A stretch of DNA of 64,000 nt, taken from Luidia sarsii. Its lineage: Eukaryota; Echinodermata; Asteroidea; Paxillosida; Luidiidae. The position numbers and the translations under genes were made by a program. Below the pieces are notes generated by a model. It saw only the letters and a program-made list of their open reading frames with translations, was not told the origin of the DNA and searched no databases. The stretch spans positions 19,355,493-19,419,492 of the forward strand of contig OX465102.1 of assembly GCA_949987565.1 (NCBI GenBank), written 5' to 3'. Shown in pieces: positions 12,115-23,599 of this stretch. Numbering within the stretch: the stretch's first letter is position 1; each line of letters begins with the position of its first letter.

Positions 12115-14060
12115 GCAGTCAGCCATCCCAGAAGGTGCCAGCAGCGGATAGCCTTATCCTCCTCGGCGACTTCAATGCTCGCGTTTGGAAAGATCGTGCT
12201 TCCTGGCCCAGCAGCCTCAGTCCCTTTGGAGTAGGCAGTATGAATGACAATGGCCAGCGACTCCTGGAACTGTGCATACTCCAAGACCTATGCATCACTA
12301 ACACCTTCCAGAGCAAGCCTCGGCACAAGGTGTCTTGGCGTCATCATCCTCGCTCCAAGCGATGGCACAAGCTAGATCTGATCCTTACTCGTTGCAAGCA
12401 ACTGAACAGCGTTCTCAACACACGCACGTACCACAGCGCTTACTTCGACACAGACCACTCACTGGTCTGCTGTAAGGTCAGGATTCTGCCTCAGAAGCTG
12501 CATCAAGCCATGCCACCGCGTAAAGCACGCATTGACAAGACCAAGACTAAGTGTCAGGGCATGGTGGAATCACCCATCAAGGGTCTGGAAGATGCATTGG
12601 AGAGAAACCCTCCTGAAGGAAACGCCGAGCAGAGATGGGACAACCTCCGCAACACCATCTACAACACAGCGTTTTCAGTCTTCGGTAGGAAGACTGGGAA
12701 ATCACATGACAGAGCTCAGTGCTATAATAGAAGGGAAACGTATTGCCCTGCTAAGCCACAGACAACGTCCGACCCGATCATCGCTGCTGGCCCTCAAAGC
12801 AGCCAGAAGCAAGGTCCAGCGGACTGCCAGGAGCTGTGCCAACAAGTACTGGCTTGAAATCTGCAAGGGCATCCAGCTGGCTGCAGACACCGGCAACATC
12901 AGGGGTGTCTATGATGGAATAAAAAAGGCAATCGATCCAACCTTTAGCAAAACTGGTCCACTCAAATCAACATCTGGTGTGACCATCACTGACAAAAGCA
13001 AGCAGATGGAAAGATGGGTTGAACATTACTCGGACCTCTATAGCAGACAGACCTCAATCTCAGATGCGACGCTGGAGTCCGTTGAGCACTTGCCTGCCAT
13101 GGATGAGCTAGACAAGAAGCCAAGCATCGAAGAGCTCAGCAAAGCTATCGACAGCCTGCCCACATGAAAAGCACCAGGCCTAGATGGAATCCCTGCTGAG
13201 GTCATTAAGAGTGGGAAGTGCCCCCTCCTCAACCATCTACATGATTTGCTTTGCCAATGCTGGGAGGAAGGCCAAGTTCCACAAGGAATGCGCAACTTCA
13301 ATATCATTACTCTGTATAAAATAGAGGTGACCGGAGTGAGCCGAGATGGCCTCTTCAAAGTCCTTGCAAGGATCGGATGTCCAGAAAGGCTCCTGAGTAT
13401 TATAAGGTCCTTCCACATTGGGACGAAGGGTGTTATCCAGTTCGGTGGATCATCATCAACACCATTTGACGTGAAGAGCGGTGTGAAGCAGGGCTGTGTG
13501 CTTGCCCCGACCCTCTTTGGCATTTACTTTGCCGTCATGCTCAAACATGCCTTAGGAACCAGGGCCCAATTTCATAGAGCCGCTTAAGCGTGAAAATCTG
13601 CTAAGCAGAAAAAGTCTTCCTTGTGTAAGCAGGATTACAAACTGCACTGTGATGCGATGTCCATTGCTTTTGACTTGTATTCCACTCTTCTTTACTTAGC
13701 GTGAAACAAAAGTGAAGTTTGGGTAGGCAAGGGGATCCTGTGGCTCATGAGTTTTTGCGCTTAAGCACATTTTGGCGCTTAAGCGGCGCTATGAAATTGG
13801 GCCCTGCACTGAAGGGATCTTCCTCCATACTCGCTCTGACAGGGGGGTTGTTTAACATTGCGAGGCTGAGAGCCAATACCAAGATCCGCAAAGTCCTCAT
13901 CAGAGACCTGCTTTTCGCGGATGATGCAGCCCTTGTCGCTCATGAGGAAGAACACCTCCAGAGGCTCATGGACCGCTTCTCCCAGGCATGCAAGGACTTC
14001 AGCCTGAAGAAAACCAACATTTTAAGCCAGGCCACAGGCTGCAGCATGATAATTGGTCTC
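12115..14060 (+). pseudogene. Non-LTR retrotransposon ORF2 (endonuclease and reverse transcriptase), broken
   Basis: The frame from 12105 encodes the C-terminal half of an apurinic-type endonuclease: LLGDFNARV, then SKRWHKLDLILTR, then the terminal DTDHSLVCCKV. A frameshift near 12710 leads into the linker and reverse transcriptase start (EELSKAIDSLPT). An in-frame TGA at about 13165 precedes KAPGLDGIPAEVIKSG. Near 13320 a deletion removes the region that should hold the first catalytic Asp (AFD block); the text resumes at SRDGLFKVLARIGCPERLL. The RQGCVLAP-type block is present as KQGCVLAPTLFG, and the FADD catalytic box (LLFADDAALVAH) lies near 13908. A MITE interrupts 13560-13806. The style resembles RTE/BovB-like LINEs common in marine invertebrates. 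It is non-functional. Confidence 0.88.
13560..13806. mobile_element. 247-bp MITE inserted in the LINE reverse transcriptase
   Basis: The ends CAGGGCCCAATTTCATAG (13560) and CTATGAAATTGGGCCCTG (to 13806) are perfect inverted repeats, with GCTTAAGC-rich subterminal DNA continuing the pairing. Removing it brings GGAAC next to CACTGAAGG and restores reading of the LINE protein (LGT..EGIFLHT-like). No clear target duplication was seen. The termini suggest a non-autonomous DNA transposon; superfamily not assigned. Confidence 0.85.
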
Positions 14061-14149
14061 TGGCTGGGGGTAGACAAGTACAAAACATTTTGCCAGTTTT
14101 GAAATAAAAGGAGCTCATATCTAAAAATTCCATCTTGCAGAATATATTG

Positions 14150-14345
14150 CACAAAGTAAAACAGGAGCAATTCATTTATGAAATAAGCCCGTGTTATAAC
14201 AGCTTCATTTCAAGCAATTTACTCATGTTCAAATCAGATAACTAAATGTTTTCTCGTTCAAGTGGCTGCATAAAGATCGTTACAGGAGCAATTCATTCAT
14301 ACAACAAGCTTTTTACTCATGTTCAAAACAGATAACTTCTTTTAC
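14150..14345 (+). repeat. ~110-130-bp tandem repeat, left block
   Basis: Units contain TTTTCTCGTTCAAGTGGCTG, CAGGAGCAATTCATT, and TTTACTCATGTTCAAA. About one and a half units are here; at least three more lie at 15265-15610. Confidence 0.75.
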
Positions 14346-14506
14346 CAATTGAATGGTAAAAGGTATTATACTCGGTGAAGAACTATCTGATTAGTGTCTT
14401 CTACACTTATCCACACTTACTATCTACACTTGCTATCCATTAGGGAAACAGGAGTTTTTCCTTGCAATGAAATTCTAAGATTCATTCTTGATGTTTTGAA
14501 GTTAAC

Positions 14507-14678
14507 ATTTAAAGGAGATTTCCTTGCAAATCGCTTGGCTAGAATTTCATTAGAATTAGTTTGATGATTAGCATGAATCACGGCGATTTAAAATTTAAAG
14601 GAGATTTCCTTGCAAATCGCTTGGCTAGAATTTCATTAGAATTAGTTTGATGATTAGCATGAATCACGGCGATTTATT
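14507..14678 (+). repeat. 86-bp perfect tandem duplication
   Basis: The block ATTTAAAGGAGATTTCCTTG... (14507-14592) is repeated from 14593 without visible difference, so the duplication is recent. Confidence 0.92.
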
Positions 14679-14689
14679 GTATGCCTCAT

Positions 14690-15264
14690 GCCGTCATCCA
14701 TCCAGTCCTGTATGAGAGCTGAATGCTGTCGTGGCCTGTGCCACTTCTTTCTTTCTAACAAAAGGGCCAGGTGCCACTATCAGCCTAGATGACAGGGTCA
14801 TGGTGCCATTGGCTTCACCTGCAGGCCTGCGATGACTTCGTACTTGTATATGCCCACTGTGCCAGTATTTTCTTCACCAGGCAGCCTGTCTTCTCCATCA
14901 AGACCAGCTTGACTGCCCATTTCTCCAGGGCAGGGCTATACACCATTCAGTCTGCGTCACACTACAGCTAGCTTCGCCCAGTAGGCTACCGCTCTCAGAT
15001 GGGTTTTCCTCAGCTGACAGCAAATCTGATGCTCTTGGCTTCATGCCCAACTTTATCAAGTGCAGCAATGCCAGCTACCTCTCCTACGTGCCACAGAACC
15101 TGTATTTTGTTTTAGATTGGGCACTCGGTGGTAGGGCTCAGATATATTTCTCTGACTTGCTTTTTGCATACGCCATGCCAATGTCGACTGCCCATTGGGA
15201 ATGTTTGGTACATGTACAGGCGGTTCCTGTCATGGAACCATTGCAGGAAAAAACCCGATTATCT
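14690..15264. other. Stretch between two blocks of the same tandem repeat
   Basis: This is GC-richer than its surroundings with short open frames on both strands. No recognisable protein. It separates two blocks of one repeat family and so may be an insertion. Confidence 0.35.
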
Positions 15265-15610
15265 TATGCAATGTTTTCTCGTTCAAGTGGCTGCATAATG
15301 AGCGTTACAGGAGCAATTTATTCATAAAATAAGCCTGTCTACTAACGGCTTTATTTCAAGCTATTTACTCTTGTTCAAATCAAATAACAATTCTCTTATG
15401 TAATGTTTTCTCGTTCAAGTGGCTGCATAGAGTATTACAGGAGCAGTTCATTCTACTAACATCTTCATTTCAAGCTCTTTACTCATGTTCAAATCAGATA
15501 ACAATTCTCTAACGTAATGTTTTCTTGTTCAAGTGGCTGCATAAAGAGTATTCTAAACAGGAGCAATTATTGTTTAATTCATTCAATAAGCCTGTCTTAT
15601 AACATATTTT
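15265..15610 (+). repeat. ~120-127-bp tandem repeat, right block
   Basis: Three units begin AATGTTTTCTCGTTCAAGTG (about 15270, 15397, 15518). Each is followed by CAGGAGCA and TTTCAAGC..TTTACTC blocks seen also at 14150-14345. They differ by small indels. Confidence 0.8.
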
Positions 15611-15649
15611 TTTTAATATAGTTTATGATCAACAGAATGAAGCAACTAG

Positions 15650-17379
15650 GGAATGTTGTTGAAAGGCTCATTGGTGAAGAAGTCTTCAAAAATCTTGATA
15701 CTCTGGATGCGCAACGACAGGCATGGGTCCTGTGTACAATCTCTGTATATCCTGGTATTTTGCCTCCGAAATGTTGTGATAGCTAAGAGGGTACAGAGGT
15801 TTTGGTTAATTTGACCAGAGCATCTATGCAATTCACAAATTTTGAGGAACTTGTAAACTTTCATTCGCATGCGAGTACATGTATTTGAACATGATGGTGT
15901 TATGTTCAGACTTGCTCACGTGAATCTGCATAAACCTCGTCCAATCGACCTTCGTACCACTGTTTGTTGAGTGCTCTCTGAGGAGGCCTGTGCTGTATGA
16001 TTTAGAATCATTTATATCTGACGTCTGGACAGTTTTCACAGTGTACGGTCTCGGAACCTTGCATGCCATTCGAATAAGTATTTCAAGCTGTGATGGAACA
16101 AACAATTCACCCACGTGCAACTGTGCATGGCATCACCTTCCGACTGCCCATGATTGGTTTTGAAGCAGTTAACGTAACCTCCTCTACTGAATGAGACATT
16201 TCAACAAAAACATAAGCATTGACGGTACTATTGAGATATTTTGCCAAGAACAGCCATCCGAAAGCAACTGCACTGTCCTGCAACCTATCATGAACCTTCA
16301 AAAGATATTGGTGGGGATATAATGCAACTTCTGAGAAACCACGACTCATAAGACCTTTATGTGATAAGAAACATAAACCATCCTTGGTACCCAACTCATA
16401 AATGAATGGGCTGATTAGGCAGATAGATGACTTGCTGTAAGTCGAAGACTGCTGCAGGCATGCTGCTTTTGCTTTTGCAGCAGCCTTAAGCTCACGGGAA
16501 AAATTCTTTTCTTGGACATGTATGTCATACTTTTTTAGGGTGGTGGAATTTTAGGTTCAAGACCTTGAAGCACTGTTCGGATGTTCATTTGTGTACATTC
16601 TGTACATGGTTGATACATTTAGGTTAGATGACAGGTATATTGGCACTTTTAAGAGGCTCGGCAGTAATGTGACCTCATTCGTGGAAAGGCATTGATATGG
16701 TTGGTGACCTCTTGTATGAGTGATTTGTCACGATCAATCTGCTACCGCCTACCTCGTCCTTTTCCCACCATTACACCAATTTCACTGATCTTACTCAGTG
16801 CTGTGCGCACCTGACTGAAAGAAATACCAACTGTGCTGATGAACAACTTCCGGAAAACCTGCCACTTTTGTGATTTCTCATCGGACGACTGTGGAAGATA
16901 GTATGAGAAATGATCGCATTCATCAGCTTCCGAACCTCCCACCTGCTTTACAGATACATATCTAGCTATCCATTCTCGTTGTTTCAAATCTGCCATATTA
17001 TAAGATGCTTCTCTGATCTGATGTCGCTGTACAGTCTTGATTTTAAGGCAATCAAGCCCCCTCTTTTCACAGAAGCAGCAGTTGCTGCAGGCTAACTTAT
17101 CTTTCTTTGATGGAATAGATTTATTTGATTTCTGTTGTGTAAACATCCCCTCTATTTCTGTGATACTTAACCAAGGCATTTGAGCTTTTCGGTATATTTT
17201 GCAAAGTCTCCTGGCTCATCGGGTATAGGAGTCAATCTAGCTGACATTGTTGGTAAGGAGGCTGTAACAGAGATAGATGCAGAGGACGGTGTTTCGGCAA
17301 TGTGCTTACTAGAAACATGTACAAGATTGAACATATTACAACTGCCCCACAGAGACAGGAGATGCAACAGTTGATAATA
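15650..17379 (-). pseudogene. Multicopy invertebrate DDE-like gene (FPR..SHYCR family), decayed
   Basis: Reading leftward on the minus strand: a Cys-rich block (LACSNCCFCEKRGLDCL), then REWIARYV, SYYLPQS, FRKLFISTVGIS, then after a frame change INAFPRMRSHYCR near 16700. Further frames give DLQQVIYLPN, SHKGLMSRGFSEVALYPHQY, VDWTRFMQIHVSKSEHN and near the end SEAKYQDIQRLYTGPMPVV. This order matches a large uncharacterised gene family repeated through cnidarian, lancelet and echinoderm-type genomes. The family is probably transposase-derived, with a DDE/RNase-H-like core. At least four frame changes and several stops make this copy dead. Function is inferred; family name unknown to me. Confidence 0.6.
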
Positions 17380-17515
17380 TTTCCCAAGGAAGACTTATTG
17401 GGTGTTGTCCAGGGTTGAGAGTACGCTATTTAAAATAGGAGTGGAAAAGCCAATTCATCACTACTTTTTGACAGTTCTCATCGGTAAAATTTAAACTTCA
17501 AACAAGTCCAAAAGA

Positions 17516-17840
17516 GTGTCTACTCAAGACTGTGCAGGGACAGCAATGCACACTCGGTAAGAACACTGCTAGACATGGCAGACGAAGCAGTCAACATTCC
17601 AGCGCTGCTTGACAACGGAGTCCCCTGTGAATTTCCAGCAAGACCCATAGGCTTGTGTCTACTCAAAGACAATGTGTGCAGGGACGGCGATACACACTCG
17701 GCAAGAACAGAGCTAGACATGGCAGACGAAGTAGTCAACATTCCAGCGCTGCTTGATAATGGAGTCAAAGAAGACAGCAGTACCCTGTGAGTTTCCAGCA
17801 AGACCCATAGGGCTGTGTCTACTCGAAGAAGACTGTGTGC
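17516..17840 (+). repeat. 140-160-bp tandem repeat
   Basis: Units start GTGTCTACTC at 17516, 17656 and 17815 and share GACATGGCAGACGAAG and TTCCAGCGCTGCTTGA. The last unit is partial. A 202-codon open frame on the minus strand across it is repeat-driven, with Ser/Leu-rich translation and no family match. Confidence 0.85.
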
Positions 17841-17933
17841 TTGGAATGTACAGCCTGAAAATCCAGCATTGCAGTACTGATTGTCTGACTGGATAACGAA
17901 GACTGACTGGTTATAATTGTGGCAAGAATCATT

Positions 17934-18590
17934 TAAAAGGGAATGACACCGAGAGAAAAATGCTGGCGTATCTAATTGGGTGGTCGAATTCGCGTTCCCG
18001 CAAACCGCCATCTTTTCTAATGGCCCGCCAATCACTGCGGGGGGTATGACATCACAACGGAAAACTCCCGCATGGGCCCGGACGGATGTACCCCTACTGC
18101 ATTGTATATACTGCGTGCAGTTATACACTCGCGAGCTGAACGATGGTGTACTGCCAGGCTTTTAGATGTCAAAATGCCAGCGGGAAAAAGCTAGGGAAAT
18201 CTTTCCATGCAGTTCTCAACAAGTTGTTTAGAAGTGGGCTGCGGCCATCAAAGTCGGCTTTGAGAAAGCCTGGCAGTACACCATCGTTCGGCTCGTGAGT
18301 GTATAAAAAATTACTGCACGCAGTTTATACATGCACATGTAGTAGGGGTACATCCGTCCGGGCCCATGTGGGAGTTTTCCTTTGCGATGTCATACCCCCC
18401 GCAGTGACTGGCGGGCCATTCGAAAAGATGGCGGTTTGCGGGAACGCGAATTCGACCACAATTCCATGATTTTTCCCTTTTTTATGAAACTCGTAGGTAA
18501 GTAGCACATAGATAATTGTAGGTTGTTTTGAACATCCAATCAGATAAGCCATCATCTTTCTCTGGGTTTCAGTCCCCTTTAAGAGAAAGT
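17934..18590. mobile_element. Palindromic THAP-exon element
   Basis: The right half (18265-18590, minus orientation) is the inverted copy of the left half (17934-18165). Both carry the same conserved 5' flank: a CAGAGAAAAATG-like start, CGAATTCGCGTTCCCGCAAA, GCCATCTTTTC and ATGACATCACAACG. The same flank occurs a third time at 35231-35517. The central loop contains the start of a THAP zinc-finger ORF. The layout suggests an element duplicated head-to-head, a foldback structure. P-element-type transposons use THAP domains for DNA binding, so a P-like origin is plausible but not shown. Confidence 0.65.
18143..18298 (+). pseudogene. Truncated THAP zinc-finger ORF (51 codons)
   Basis: The frame starts MVYCQAFRCQNASGK and continues GKSFHAVLNK, matching the opening of a THAP domain: Met, a hydrophobic pair, Cys-x4-Cys, then a SFHxxP-like block. 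THAP domains are C2CH zinc-coordinating DNA-binding folds of about 90 residues found in transposases and host regulators. The frame then shifts into RSGLRPSK, an out-of-frame reading of the expected FRKWAAAIK seen in the sister copy at 35.6 kb. It runs into the inverted arm and stops at 18296. The second Cys-His pair is missing, so it cannot fold as a full THAP domain. Confidence 0.6.
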
Positions 18591-18739
18591 GGTCATAGCA
18601 TAAAAAACAAAAGCATTTTTGCCAGCAAGACCAAACTTCCGCCATCTCCTGTGCACATGACATCGACATCGGTGACAACGCTATCTCGGCAAATCCGTCA
18701 GGTATGTTTTTGAACCCCCTTCGCCTGTGCTTCAACCTC

Positions 18740-19325
18740 CGCACCGACCTTGGGCACATGTTTCCCAATGAAACTCTGATCCCTGCGCCGACTCTGCAGG
18801 CTCCACTACGTCAAACAACTTGGGTACTTCTATACCTTGCCACTGTGGAGAACCCGCCAGTGCACTTGTAGGCGACACTGTTTCCTGTGGCACTTTCGAC
18901 ACGGTGCTCGGTGCTTTGCTGCTCCTCCTTGGCAGCTTAGCATGTCGCTCGTCCTAGTTGCCTTCGCTCCCCGGCCTGGAACCTCCATGCTTCCATTTTC
19001 TTCCTGTCGGGTAATTTCTGGGCGTCTCCAGCCTCCTCTCACTCTCCTTCCGACACTTGGAAGACTCCGCTTCCCGGCGACTACTTCTTGGGCTCGTTGG
19101 GTGGTTCGTGGGCATGGTGGTGGGAGAAGATTCTCCGTCTCTCGCTGTTCTCGTGACTCTGGGCACGGATCCTATCCACCTCGTCGACATAATCGGGATG
19201 GCAATCCCTGTAGTGAGATCGCAGGTTGTCACGTATGTTGCTTTTGTGTGAACACTTGAGGCAGAAGATTCTGGACCCATGTTCAACTGTGAGGCGTCGC
19301 TCAAGGCTCCGTACGTGCATTTCTC
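18740..19325 (-). pseudogene. Zinc-finger-like coding fragment
   Basis: An ORF read leftward from 19320 begins MHVRSLERRLTVEHG and contains FCLKCSHKSNIRDNLRSHY followed by RDCH. That is a C-x2-C ... H-x3-4-C/H pattern like a single C2H2/C2HC finger. It continues through a charged linker to a stop near 19081. An overlapping frame extends through a Ser/Arg-rich low-complexity tail to 18954, and another frame carries on toward 18740. Frames change several times. The upstream side is cut by the hairpin retroelement at 19333. I do not recognise a specific family. Confidence 0.35.
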
Positions 19326-19332
19326 TTCTTCA

Positions 19333-19458
19333 GAGAGAAAGGTCTTTCTCTTTGAGAAAGGTCCTGCTAGGATCGAAACGTCAGGCCCACTACATTTTAA
19401 GATTTGCATTTTGGTAATTTTAGTCAGTAAGCAGTTTGGAACATTTTTGTATATCACT
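19333..19458 (+). mobile_element. Short hairpin-armed retroelement, truncated copy
   Basis: It carries the right arm (TTTGAGAAAGGTCCTGCTAG, GATCGAAACGTCAGGCCCAC) and the constant 3' tail (TTTTAGTCAGTAAGCAGTTT ... GTATATCACT) of the element found complete at 40563-40918. The left arm is missing. Confidence 0.75.
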
Positions 19459-19984
19459 CTAAAACACAAATCTGGCGAGATCTTTAGTGATTCAGGTTCC
19501 AAAATACATGGGGTGCAACATGCCTTATCATAAAGTTAGATGTTCTTCTCATCTTGTTCTCTCTCTGGTAGAAACGTAAGATTTGCTAAAGGCAACAATG
19601 TACTACTGGTATGCCAAGACAACATTTCCTGATGCTGACTTCCACCAAATCCTCGGCTCTAGAATATCACCATCCACATCCTCCAGTTCAACCAGAGGCC
19701 CATCCATTTCTACACGGCCTTGGTAATGGTCATCCACTGGCAGGGAAAATGTGACTTTTATCTTTGTGGTCATATTTGTGAAGTCAATGGTGTCCAGCTT
19801 CATTACTTTTTTTCTTTGGAAGTTGTCCTCTTGAAAGGTGACATACATGTACATGCGTTTTTAGTTCCATTGTTGCTTAAGCTTCCACATGCATGTGAAA
19901 ATACTGTGCTAGAATGTTGATTAGTTCAACACTTGATATGATATTATCTTTACAGGCCTCAATAATAACCAAAATCATGTTTAT

Positions 19985-20205
19985 GTAGAGGACTGGGTGA
20001 TGATAGTACTAGCACCCCCTATTTTTTGTAATAGTCTAGTCGGAATACACCCATCCATAGGAAATGGGAGATGCCTTTGCTGGCAGGGGACAAGGAGATA
20101 GTTGTGCTGGTCACTTGTGGCAGAACCTGTGACAAGTGATCCAGTACTATCACTCAAGTCACGGTGTTTCCTTCTGCCCTTTGTGTACAGGTATATGTAC
20201 AGTTT
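19985..20205 (+). repeat. Dispersed ~220-bp repeat, copy 1
   Basis: It matches 50068-50290 in the same orientation: TACTAGCACCCC, GGAAATGGGAGATGCC, CTGGTCACTTGTGGCAGA, and CCTTCTGCCCTTTG.GTACAGG. A TGGTCACT..AG(A)xCCTGTGAC segment can form a short hairpin. It is a possible SINE or MITE; no tRNA-type promoter boxes were recognised. Confidence 0.75.
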
Positions 20206-20651
20206 TAACTTGAACTTGTTCCATTATCACATTTTAATTGTTCTATTGTATTTACAGGTTTCTTTATTGCCCATCTTTATTGAGCACATTTTAACCCGTG
20301 CGAATTGTTAGCTGTGAATTTATGACATATTCACATCGTTTTGCTGATTTTTTAAATCAATAAAAAACGGTGACATGTTTTTATCAGGCATGCAACTTTC
20401 TTGGATCAGCTGATTTCCTGTCATTAGAAATTGAAAAACACTACACAAAGCTCTTGCTGAGATTGGAATTTCCGCTTTCTTGGTTAAGTCCAAGTTGCAT
20501 GCCTTTTTTATGGTTTCAGTATATTTAGGCAGACAATCATTTATATTGCCATAACATCAATAAAATTGCATGTGAACACAGTTAAAATCTGATAATGATT
20601 GCATTATACACTTCACATCAATTATTCTTCCTCTTAATTTTTTTTTTCAGA

Positions 20652-21062
20652 TATCTTTTCAGATATAACTGGGAATAGCCTTCAGTCTGTCGCTCTCCAT
20701 TTTCGGGTTGGAAAAAGAATCTTAAGCGGCATTATTCAGGAGACCACTGATGCAGTCTGGATTTCCCTCAAGGGTGTTTGCCTGACAGCACCATCATCTC
20801 CAGATGAGTGGAAGGATATCAGCCAAGGGTTTCTTGATCGTTGGAACTTTCCAATCTGCTGCAGAGCTATAGATGGAAAGCATGTTGTCATCCAATGCCC
20901 ATCACTCTCTGGCTCTACGTATTTCAGCTATAAATACACATTCAGCATCAACCTCATGGCCGCATGTGATTCTATTGTTTCACATTGCTTGATATTGGGA
21001 GCCCTGGCCGCAATGCAGATGGTGGTGTATTTTCATCATCAACATTTGGTAAAGCCGACAAC
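20652..21062 (+). pseudogene. PIF/Harbinger-type nuclease fragment
   Basis: After a pyrimidine-rich acceptor (TTTTTTTTTCAG at about 20651) the frame reads SVALHFRVGKRILSGIIQE, then WKDISQGFLDRWNFPICCRA and IDGKHVVIQCPSLSGSTYFS. This is the conserved block of HARBI1/ALP1-type DDE nucleases in which the Asp of AIDGKH is the first catalytic residue. After a frameshift near 20970 the text DIGSPGRNADGGVFSSSTFG continues the domain. The second catalytic Asp region and the C-terminal Glu are missing. It is unrelated in copy history to the Harbinger element at 38-49 kb, which is a different subfamily (AIDCSH). Confidence 0.85.
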
Positions 21063-21842
21063 TGTTTCGAATGACAATACGAAGACCACAATACACCTAC
21101 ATTCATAATGCGTGGTCGGTGGTAACGTGCAGCATATTTAGCTTTATAGCAGTAAGGTCGCAAATCAGTCGTCAAGTCTGCAAAGAACACTTGAGGGTTC
21201 TATGTATAAATGCGATTGAATCCGTTATGTCGGCACGACTTTCTCAGGTATTCGTTTGAGCTAAAAACTTCACTTGGTGGATTTTTCTGGTATATTAAAT
21301 GTTTTCACATGCAATCCATGGTAATCTTTTGACCTTCACCAATGTTGTATAGGGCCTTTCATGTTGCTCTATATTCTTAACTAAAAACCTGCAGGTCTTC
21401 ATATTCTGCTGACTTTATAAAATAATAGTTCGCACTCACTGAAAACAAAGTACAGAATTCGAAAGAAAGTGTATAATGTACACTACTGTATTTATAGTGT
21501 GAACTTGTTTATTCTATAAATTAAGTCACTATAAGATAAATAATTTAAAATACATCCACAACATTTTTTGTAACGCTCACCAAAATGTTTTGAATAATTT
21601 TAATCCAAACGTTCCTAAATACTCCAAAATCCTCCATGCTGAAGTGGAGGATGTAGGAGGATTGAGGCTCACTGGGTATCAAAGTTATAAAGTATTTTGG
21701 AGGATTGAGGCTGGATGATCAGATCATTTAAAAGGATTTGGGTAGGTTCTGAAATAGGGGTATATGCAGACTACTGAAATTTATGATTTTACTGTTCTGA
21801 TACGAACTCTGCCTCCATCAAAATTTGCATAATTTTAACTTT

Positions 21843-23205
21843 TGCCAGTGCCTTATGTGCATTTGGCAACCTCATCAATTTTTGACCGACTGGCCAAATG
21901 TTGTGTCCTCATTTGAGGAGTTAAGGCTGGTGAGAATGGCTTCTTCCAGTGCATCAGACGTTGTATTCCTCCTCTTGGTTTGTGGTTGGTAGGGCATAGT
22001 GAGGATGGCATCTGAAGCACTGGAAGTACCTGCATTGAATTCCTTACCAGCTTCCTCACCCTTTACTCTCCAGCAATGGCTTGAAATACTTAGTGATGAC
22101 ATTGATTTCATCAAGCCCATACCTGAGGAAAGTAGGTGAATGATCATGTGGAAAGTTTGACGGGTCAAGAATGTCGGCAGCTTGAAAAACTGGCTCATCT
22201 TTCAAGGAAGAAAACCTTCTACCGGTGCAAGCCACAACTCTATCGATGGTTTCAGCCATGACTCGCTTAAAATGAACCACACTTTGTTCTGGGTAGCTTT
22301 GCTCTATAACATGATGGCTGAACACATTGCCATTAGTGCTATTTTCAAGAGCAGAAAGGACAGCCTTCGTATGAGCACCAGGATCTTCTTTTCCTGTTCC
22401 AGAAGGGACTGAGTCAGCACCACTTCGAACCTGACAGATAGGAATTTCATTCTCATCACACTGAAAACTGATACAGAGGTCTGCCAGGTCCTCCACAAGA
22501 TCTCTATATCCTGCTAAAACAGGACAAATTTGATGAACATTATCTGCTTCAGGAATCCCTTCATTGTTGCAGCATCTGCAGGTGTAATATCAGTCCTAAG
22601 TGCTGTTGACTTCTCATCAAAGTGTGTAACAAGGCTCTGGTAGTTTCTCCACATACACGCCAGAGGTTTCCTCCGGTGGTCAATCCATCTTGTCCCTTGT
22701 GATCTTGCTGGCTTCACCAAATTTGCATTAAGGATCTCACCAACCATCTTGAGTTCTCTCCACCTCTTTGCCGAACGTCTGTACATGTAGTACAGTTGCA
22801 TCATAAGTTGATCAATCTGGGAAAAGAGGTCAACAAAGTCAACCATTTAACTGGAAGTTATGTGCAGGAAAATAGTTATCAGTGCAGGGAATTTTGATTA
22901 CTTCCACTAATATAAAATCAATGCTATTGCCTCAGACCACGGATTAAGAAATTGTGGACAATAAAAATGTTTTGGAAAAGGTTAGAGAGTAAAAGTGAAA
23001 AAAAGGGAATTTCGTATACGTGCGTGATCTGTGAAATATGTGCCTTTAAATGCATCTTTTTAACTGCTAGTTTGAGTCGATGGGCAACACAGTGGATTTT
23101 GAGTAGCCAAGCAGGTTGCTCCTTCAGTTTTGTCAGAACTCCATTGATTTCCCCAAAATTCACTGATGCTCCATCAGCAGCAGAGGTCTGAACACACTGA
23201 TACTG
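21843..23205 (-). pseudogene. hAT-family transposase (ZNF862-like), broken
   Basis: Reading leftward: NFGEINGVLTKLKEQPAW, LLKIHCVAHRLKLAVKK (the hAT 'HCxAHRL' motif after the DGAS-type Asp block), then FVDLFSQIDQLMMQLYYMYR, RSQGTRWIDHRRKPLACMW (the conserved 'TRW' block), DLCISFQCDENEIP, and near the end FRYGLDEINVI-like text and LEEAILTSLNSSNEDTTFG. hAT transposases are RNase-H-fold DDE enzymes that excise and insert DNA with 8-bp target duplications. The N-terminal BED finger is not visible. Frameshifts occur near 22510 and 22070 and an intron-like gap near 22850-22920. The order of blocks and strand agree, so this is one decayed gene. Confidence 0.82.
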
Positions 23206-23599
23206 ATACTCATGAATACTCTGGCAGCATCAAGATAAATACATGTTATTAATGTAAGAAAAACAAGGAATGTATTTTTAAAATATAAAGTCTGTGTGTG
23301 GCAGGTGACTGGTCAAAACATTAAATTGATAATCGTGTGTAATGATCAGGAGACAATATTGAACAGTTATAATACATGTACCTCAATAACATGTAATATC
23401 ATAATAAGATCGCAAGTTTTTCACGCGGTGAACACAATCAGCGTGTCGGACTGGAGGGTGTCGGATTGCTGAGTCAGTTTTCTGAATCTCAGCAGTATTT
23501 CTTGCTATAGCCATAACTTTTGTTTTGATTTTCTTCTTGGACCACTTCGTCACATAAGCTCTGTTTGCACATACATGTACATGTATCTTTGTTTCATTA

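Noticed and set aside
17520..18128. 202-codon minus-strand open frame
   Set aside because: It crosses a tandem repeat and one THAP palindrome arm; Ser/Leu-rich repetition only.
19603..19854. Minus-strand 83-codon open frame
   Set aside because: Composition is protein-like (PVDDHYQGRVEMDGP) but no splice signals, neighbours or family pattern support it.
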